From an uncultured Prevotellaceae bacterium (GTDB lineage Bacteria; Bacteroidota; Bacteroidia; Bacteroidales; Bacteroidaceae), in NCBI GenBank assembly GCA_900543815.1, contig UQST01000048.1:1-18988 (forward strand): a stretch of 18,988 nucleotides of DNA, written 5' to 3'. The position numbers were made by a program, and so were the translations under genes. Each line of letters starts with the position of its first letter. The first letter of the stretch is position 1. The notes beneath the pieces were generated by a model that had not been told where the DNA came from, made no database searches, and saw only the letters and a program-made list of their open reading frames with translations. Positions 15,288-18,988 of this stretch are shown piece by piece.

Positions 15288-15755
15288 TCATTTAATGCCT
15301 CTGTGCTTGAATATCAAGTCCTTTGCCTCGCCCACCTGCTTGAAGAGGCGTTCGGCACGCGAGCGGGTCTCCTCGTCCTGTGTAGCCACGCGGTCGGGAT
15401 GATATTTCATGGCCATACGGCGGTAGGCCTGGCGCACCTCATTGTCGGTGGCATCGGGGCTGATGCCCAGTATCTGATAGGCCGACAACACCGCGGTAGG
15501 CACATAACCGGGCTGCACATCGTCGTAGGGCGGGCGCTCATAGGTGGTGCGCTGGTAGTAGAAGTGCACCTTGGGACGCTGGAAGAGGCCTTCTGCAAGC
15601 CAGCCAACAAGCAGTCCGCCCACAGCTCCCACTATGGAATGGGCGAGGGCAAAGCCTATGATGGCAAACGACCACTTGAGGCTGCGCAATCCCATCCTGC
15701 CCAACAGCCACGAGAGAGCCAGTATGAGGAAAAACCATCTGAGATGAAAAAACAT
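15288..15755 (-). CDS. Small membrane-anchored J-domain (DnaJ-like) protein
   Basis: The 155-residue protein has two hydrophobic helices (about residues 5-19 and 29-54), a linker rich in aromatic residues and charge (60-85), and a C-terminal J domain from about residue 92. The J domain carries the HPD tripeptide at 119-121 (KYHPDR), needed to stimulate DnaK ATPase. There is no zinc-finger or substrate-binding region of true DnaJ, so it is a J-domain co-chaperone of the DjlA-like sort that recruits DnaK to the membrane; its client is unknown. It is the first gene of a likely two-gene unit with the HAD protein, driven from 15842-15871. Confidence 0.88.
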   Translation of the reverse strand: MFFHLRWFFLILALSWLLGRMGLRSLKWSFAIIGFALAHSIVGAVGGLLVGWLAEGLFQRPKVHFYYQRTTYERPPYDDVQPGYVPTAVLSAYQILGISPDATDNEVRQAYRRMAMKYHPDRVATQDEETRSRAERLFKQVGEAKDLIFKHRGIK

Positions 15756-15841
15756 ATATACCTTATTATATATAGGCGCCCGGCAACCTTGTCATCATGC
15801 CCGAACATGCTCTCGGGGACAGGCGGGAGCCTTGTGCCGGG

Positions 15842-15871
15842 CAAAGGTATGAAGTCTTTTGCTTCACACAA
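15842..15871 (-). promoter_or_regulatory. Promoter of the J-domain/HAD unit
   Basis: On the minus strand TTG (complement of 15869-15871) is followed after 19 bp by TACCTTTG (15842-15849), matching the Bacteroidetes consensus in sequence and spacing. The leader of about 80 bases is rich in pairing: GCCCGGCA (15778-15785) with TGCCGGGC (15835-15842), and CCCGA with TCGGG inside. Confidence 0.6.
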
Positions 15872-15912
15872 GGCACCTGCGTGTTATTTTTTCCTAATTG
15901 CAAGGGACAAAT

Positions 15913-15925
15913 GTGCACGGTGCAC
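15913..15925. promoter_or_regulatory. Twin GTGCAC palindromes in a divergent intergenic region
   Basis: GTGCAC occurs at 15913-15918 and 15920-15925, seven bases apart, between the divergent promoters at 15842-15871 and 15970-15977. It could be an operator; nothing else supports this. The rest of the 312-base gap 15756-16067 holds promoters and leader sequence and no gene. Confidence 0.25.
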
Positions 15926-15969
15926 GCAAGAAAAAAGCGCGATGAGGGGGTGTTGTGAGCGAAATTCAC

Positions 15970-15977
15970 TAACTTTG
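15970..15977 (+). promoter_or_regulatory. -7 box of the secreted glycoside-hydrolase-like gene
   Basis: TAACTTTG matches the -7 consensus. Transcription would begin near 15984, giving an 84-base leader. No -33 TTTG is found at the standard distance; TTG at 15953 is only 14 bp away. Confidence 0.5.
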
Positions 15978-16067
15978 TGTGTCCGATGGCATTGCTGCGG
16001 CAGGGCGCTGCGCGAAGTTTCCCAAGCAGCCGGCACACGGCACCCTAACCTCTAAAACCGATAAACG

Positions 16068-17270
16068 ATGAAGCATCTCCCCCTCATGCTGGCGCTCGGC
16101 CTCATGCTGGCAGCCAGTCCCGCAGCAGGCAGGAAACGACAGCCTGCTCCTCAGCAAATCCCCATCCTGGCCTGGTACAGCATCCCCCCAGGGGTGTTCG
16201 CCACACAGGAGCACTACCAGGAACTGCGTGATGCTGGCTTCACACACTCCTTCTCCCACACCTACAAGTATGATGATGCCATCCAGGCACTGGACCTCTG
16301 CGCAAAGGTCGGCCTCAAGTGTGTGTTCATGTGCAGCGAACTGGAGAAGGAGCCAGAGGCCACCGCACGCAAGGTGAGCCGCCACCCAGGACTTGGGGCA
16401 TACTTTCTGCGCGACGAGCCAGGCAACGACGCGATGCCCGACCTCGGCCTGTGGGCCAGGCGCATAGAGAGTGTGGATAAGGAGCATCCCTGCTATCTCA
16501 ACCTTCTGCCCGAGCATGCTTTCCCCTCCATCGACGCTTACAGGACCCATGTGCAGCTCTTCGACTCGCTGGTCAACCTGCCCCAGCTATCCTATGACCA
16601 CTATCCTGTGAACCAGTCAGGCGACAAGGTGTTTCTCAACGACCACTTCTGGAGCAACCTGGAGACCATCTCGGCCGAGGCACGACGCGTAGGCAAGCCC
16701 TTCTGGGCCTTCGCCCTTGCCACCGCCCACGGCTCTTACCCTATACCCACCATCGACCATCTGCGACTCCAGCTCTACGCCGACCTGGCCTACGGAGCCC
16801 AGTGCCTGCAGTACTTCACATACTGGAACCCAGGCACCGAAACGTGGAACTTCCACCAGGCACCCGTTACCCAAGACGGCCTCCGAAGCCCTGTATATGA
16901 GCTGGTCAGGGAGATGAACCGCGAGATACAGGCGCGTGCCGACGTGTTTCTGGGCGCCCAGGTCACCTCGGTGCGGCACACTGGCAAGGATATCCCCATG
17001 GGCACACAACGACTGGAGACCCTGCCTCCGCACATCATCCAACTGGACACCCACGGCCAGGGGGCGCTGGTGTCCTGCCTGACCAACAAGGGCAAGGAAT
17101 ACGTGGTGATACAGAACACATCGGTCACCAACAGCCTGCAGACCGACATCAAGACTGATGGACAACTGGCACTCGTGCTGCCCGACGGCACACGGCAGCC
17201 CGCTGCCCTCTACGGCCCACTCTTCATACTCACCCCCGGCAATGTGCTCATTCTGGAGAAAGAAAAGTAA
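16068..17270 (+). CDS. Secreted TIM-barrel protein, putative glycoside hydrolase
   Basis: The 400-residue protein begins with a clear signal peptide (about residues 1-21, ending SPAAG). The body looks like a glycoside-hydrolase-type beta/alpha barrel: an early ILAWYSIP strand, YFLRDEP (residues 112-118, E117 a candidate acid/base), YDHYP (176-180), FWAFALATAHG (212-222) and QYFTYWNPG (248-256). A small beta domain follows (about 320-400; VSCLTNKGKEYVVIQN), as in many glycosidases. I recognise the fold style, reminiscent of GH42-like or uncharacterised Bacteroides glycosidases, but not a specific family. No lipobox follows the signal, so it is likely periplasmic or released. No SusC/SusD pair is nearby, so this is not a classical polysaccharide-utilisation locus. 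Confidence 0.75.
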   Translation: MKHLPLMLALGLMLAASPAAGRKRQPAPQQIPILAWYSIPPGVFATQEHYQELRDAGFTHSFSHTYKYDDAIQALDLCAKVGLKCVFMCSELEKEPEATARKVSRHPGLGAYFLRDEPGNDAMPDLGLWARRIESVDKEHPCYLNLLPEHAFPSIDAYRTHVQLFDSLVNLPQLSYDHYPVNQSGDKVFLNDHFWSNLETISAEARRVGKPFWAFALATAHGSYPIPTIDHLRLQLYADLAYGAQCLQYFTYWNPGTETWNFHQAPVTQDGLRSPVYELVREMNREIQARADVFLGAQVTSVRHTGKDIPMGTQRLETLPPHIIQLDTHGQGALVSCLTNKGKEYVVIQNTSVTNSLQTDIKTDGQLALVLPDGTRQPAALYGPLFILTPGNVLILEKEK

Positions 17271-17302
17271 GCCAAAGGAGAGACAACCTCAAAGAAAAAG
17301 TG

Positions 17303-17310
17303 TAACTTTG
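17303..17310 (+). promoter_or_regulatory. -7 box of the DUF1080 lipoprotein gene
   Basis: TAACTTTG lies 33 bases past the preceding stop codon and matches the consensus. Transcription would start near 17316, about 59 bases before the ATG at 17375. It implies the lipoprotein gene can be expressed apart from the upstream gene. Confidence 0.5.
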
Positions 17311-17374
17311 TGGAGGAATGAATCAAAGAGCGAACTGAATAAACTTATTATAAACCCCAAAAGCAACTAGAAAG

Positions 17375-18244
17375 ATGAAAAAAACGATGTTGTTGGCCGC
17401 ATGCGTAGCCATGATGGCCTCATGCTGCGGAGGCAAGAAGTGCAATTGCGACTGCGAGGCATGCGCAAACTGTGAGCACAAAGCCAAGGATACAACAGCC
17501 GTGGCAGCCGATGCGGAGATTGTAGAAAACGAGCAGTACGACCTGACCAAGCTGCAGAAGGACGCCGAGGACTACTATATCCTCTATGACGGAACCAGCC
17601 TGGACGGATGGCGCGGCTACGGAATGGACGCTGTGCCACAGAGCTGGGAGAGCGCCGACGGCTGCATCCACCTGAAGGGAAGCGGCACAGGTGAGGCTCA
17701 GGCAGAGGGCGGCGGCGACCTGCTCTTCGCACACAAGTTCACCAACTTCACCCTTGAGTGTGAGTACAAGATAAGCAAGGGCGGCAACTCCGGCATCTTC
17801 TATCTGGCCCAGGAGGCCAAAGACGCCGAGGGCAATTACCTCCCCATCTGGCAGAGCTGCTCGGAGTATCAGGTGCTGGACAACGCTAACCACGTGGATG
17901 CACAGCTGGGCACCGACGGCAATCGCCAGTCGGCTTCCCTCTACGACATGGTGCCTGCAAAGCCCCAGAACGCCAAGCCCTTCGGTGAATGGAACAAGGT
18001 GAAGATAGTTGTCTTCAAGGGTACGGTCATCCACTACCAGAACGACGAGAAGGTACTGGAGTACCACCTGTGGACTCCCAAGTGGAAGGAGATGCTGGAC
18101 GCCAGCAAGTTCCAAAAGGGAGGCGAGTTCCCCTATGCCTACGGCATGATGATCGACGAGGGCAAGAACGGTGGCTACATCGCGTTCCAGGACCACGGCG
18201 ACGACGTATGGTACCGCAACGTGCGTGTGAAGGTGATGGACTAA
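17375..18244 (+). CDS. DUF1080 (3-keto-disaccharide hydrolase-like) lipoprotein with cysteine-rich head
   Basis: The 289-residue protein starts with a lipoprotein signal (MKKTMLLAACVAMMAS) and lipobox cysteine C17. A cysteine cluster follows directly: C18, C23, C25, C27, C30 and C33. Residues about 66-288 form a DUF1080/concanavalin-like jelly roll: ILYDGTSLDGWRG, FTLECEYKISKGGNSGIFY, EYQVLDN, GEWNKVKIVV and a C-terminal WYRNVRVKVM. Members of this family are linked to hydrolysis of 3-keto-glucosides and other glycan work. The protein is probably anchored in the outer or inner membrane. A strong terminator follows 30 bases after the stop. The gene before it is also secreted and carbohydrate-like, so they may act together; separate -7 boxes argue for independent control. 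Confidence 0.88.
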   Translation: MKKTMLLAACVAMMASCCGGKKCNCDCEACANCEHKAKDTTAVAADAEIVENEQYDLTKLQKDAEDYYILYDGTSLDGWRGYGMDAVPQSWESADGCIHLKGSGTGEAQAEGGGDLLFAHKFTNFTLECEYKISKGGNSGIFYLAQEAKDAEGNYLPIWQSCSEYQVLDNANHVDAQLGTDGNRQSASLYDMVPAKPQNAKPFGEWNKVKIVVFKGTVIHYQNDEKVLEYHLWTPKWKEMLDASKFQKGGEFPYAYGMMIDEGKNGGYIAFQDHGDDVWYRNVRVKVMD

Positions 18245-18274
18245 CCATCTGAGCCACACGAGTGAACCATCACA

Positions 18275-18325
18275 GAAGTGGCCATGCTGCAAGCCTCTGG
18301 GCTTCGGCATGGCCACTTCCTTTTT
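18275..18325 (+). terminator. Intrinsic terminator of the DUF1080 gene
   Basis: GAAGTGGCCATGC (18275-18287) pairs perfectly over 13 bp with GCATGGCCACTTC (18307-18319). AAGCC pairs with GGCTT inside, and CTTTTTG follows. This is a textbook strong terminator. Confidence 0.92.
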
Positions 18326-18415
18326 GTCCAGCCCGCCACTTGCCGCTCAAGGCGGAAGGACAAGAGGACAAGGGGAGCCAGCCAAAACACTCCTCCTGCC
18401 AACTTCTGCAAGGTG

Positions 18416-18613
18416 AGAAGAAGGCACTATTCTTCTGTCAAAACGGACACAAACCTCAGCTCGGAAAGCCTGAGACTCCTGTCTGAATAGGAAAAGCACC
18501 CTGCTCGGAAAGCCTAAGACTCCTGTCTGAATGACAGAAAGCCTCTGCTCAGAGAGTACAAACCATCTGCCCGGAAAATAAAAACGCCCTGCCCAGAGGA
18601 CGCTTTTTCGCTC
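18416..18613. repeat. Tandem array with exact 22-bp period upstream of tRNA-Ser
   Basis: Units fall at 18416, 18438, 18460, 18482, 18504, 18526, 18548, 18570 and 18592, each 22 bp; the first two and the last are degenerate. Most units end CTG and have the form YYCRGAAAG then CCTG. Units at 18460 and 18504 differ by one base, and the one at 18482 resembles 18526, so the best copies form a 44-bp dimer. The array ends six bases before the -33 element of the tRNA promoter. The 485-base gap 18245-18729 otherwise holds the terminator, the promoter and no gene. Confidence 0.8.
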
Positions 18614-18618
18614 CAAAG

Positions 18619-18650
18619 TTTGTTGGAATGAAAAGGTTGCAGTAACTTTG
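18619..18650 (+). promoter_or_regulatory. Promoter of tRNA-Ser
   Basis: TTTG (18619-18622) and TAACTTTG (18643-18650) are separated by 20 bp, a full Bacteroidetes consensus promoter. Transcription would start near 18656, giving about 74 bases of leader before the mature tRNA. Confidence 0.8.
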
Positions 18651-18729
18651 CGCTTCGAAAGGGATTGCTCCACGGCCTCCACCACCACCCTCGGGCGCAT
18701 GGCACAGGCAGAGCAGCACTCCCCGAAGA

Positions 18730-18816
18730 GGAGAGATGCCAGAGTGGTCGAATGGACCGCACTCGAAATGCGGCATACGGGTGACTGTATCCAGGGTTCG
18801 AATCCCTGTCTCTCCG
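18730..18816 (+). tRNA. tRNA-Ser (anticodon CGA)
   Basis: The acceptor stem pairs GGAGAGA (18730-18736) with TCTCTCC (18809-18815), with discriminator G at 18816. The anticodon stem CCGCA/TGCGG (18757-18761, 18769-18773) encloses loop CTCGAAA with anticodon CGA at 18764-18766, reading UCG serine codons. A long variable arm, as in type II serine tRNAs, lies between 18774 and the T arm, whose loop is GTTCGAATC. CCA is not encoded and must be added after transcription. No copy of the 3' end is seen elsewhere in the window, so no attachment site is indicated. Confidence 0.97.
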
Positions 18817-18823
18817 CACAAGC

Positions 18824-18867
18824 AAGCGCAGCGGTTGGACCGATCCAGCCTGCTGCGCTTCTTTTTT
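18824..18867 (+). terminator. Intrinsic terminator of tRNA-Ser
   Basis: AAGCGCAGC (18824-18832) pairs with GCTGCGCTT (18852-18860). The stem continues with GGTTGGA against TCCAGCC (one G-U pair, one bulge) around CCGA, and CTTTTTTC follows. It begins eight bases after the tRNA. Confidence 0.92.
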
Positions 18868-18988
18868 CAACGCACCTGTCGATTTCCCCGAACCCGCCAA
18901 CCGGGAAGCCCCGGCTCACCCGATAAACCTAGGGGATTAAGCATACAGCCTTGTAAGTCTGAAAAGGAAGAACCTTATATCTGTCACT
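18868..18988. other. Unassigned right edge
   Basis: I see no start of a coding gene, RNA gene or repeat that can be supported in these 121 bases; a feature beginning near the edge may be cut off. Confidence 0.4.

Noticed and set aside
14358..16055. 565-residue plus-strand frame
   Set aside because: It lies antisense to the HAD and J-domain genes, both of which have clear motifs, and its protein has no recognisable domain.
18416..18613. CRISPR array
   Set aside because: Units are contiguous 22-bp tandem copies with no unique spacers and no cas genes nearby.
18730..18816. tRNA-Ser as attachment site for the integrase at 203-1414
   Set aside because: No duplicate of the tRNA 3' end was found near the integrase or elsewhere in the window, and the two are about 17 kb apart with housekeeping genes between.

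Overview
The window looks like a chromosomal segment from a member of the Bacteroidales, most likely Prevotellaceae. The evidence is a full Na+-NQR operon with Bacteroidetes-type subunits, a tyrosine integrase with the Bacteroidetes YVARHTW motif, a large TamB, a DUF1080 lipoprotein, and repeated use of the Bacteroidetes promoter -7 box TAnnTTTG (mostly TAACTTTG) upstream of several genes. The genes are GC-rich by eye for that family. The genus assignment is inference.

Layout. Positions 1-1600 hold a lone tyrosine recombinase (minus strand) nested inside composite imperfect inverted repeats built from the 9-bp word AATCCGTGT. Positions 1600-1913 hold a helically phased TCAATA repeat, a well-formed promoter and a micro-ORF. 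Positions 1914-7966 are the six-gene nqrABCDEF operon on the minus strand, coding for the sodium-pumping NADH:quinone oxidoreductase. Its NqrC has an extra N-terminal rubredoxin-like four-cysteine domain. From a shared promoter region near 8000-8060 a tamB-like gene (to 12603) is read divergently. Next come an Fsr-type MFS transporter (plus strand), then a convergent minus-strand pair coding for a small membrane J-domain protein and a HAD phosphatase, separated from the MFS gene by a strong terminator. On the plus strand follow a secreted TIM-barrel glycoside-hydrolase-like protein and a cysteine-rich DUF1080 lipoprotein that ends at a strong terminator. Last is tRNA-Ser(CGA) with its own promoter and terminator.

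How the genes relate. The Nqr subunits form one respiratory complex. NqrF carries the 2Fe-2S ligands and FAD/NADH motifs, NqrD and NqrE each carry the paired membrane cysteines, and NqrB and NqrC carry flavinylation-type threonine motifs. TamB acts in envelope assembly. The two secreted proteins near the right end may work on carbohydrates, but each has its own -7 box. The rest are housekeeping singletons.

The most unusual signals are: the rubredoxin-NqrC fusion; three non-coding arrays with a 22-bp period but different sequences (12735-12822, 14236-14414 and 18416-18613), plus a related 10-11 bp phased array (1599-1668); the integrase inside nested inverted repeats; and a tamB reading frame that extends well upstream without a normal start codon.
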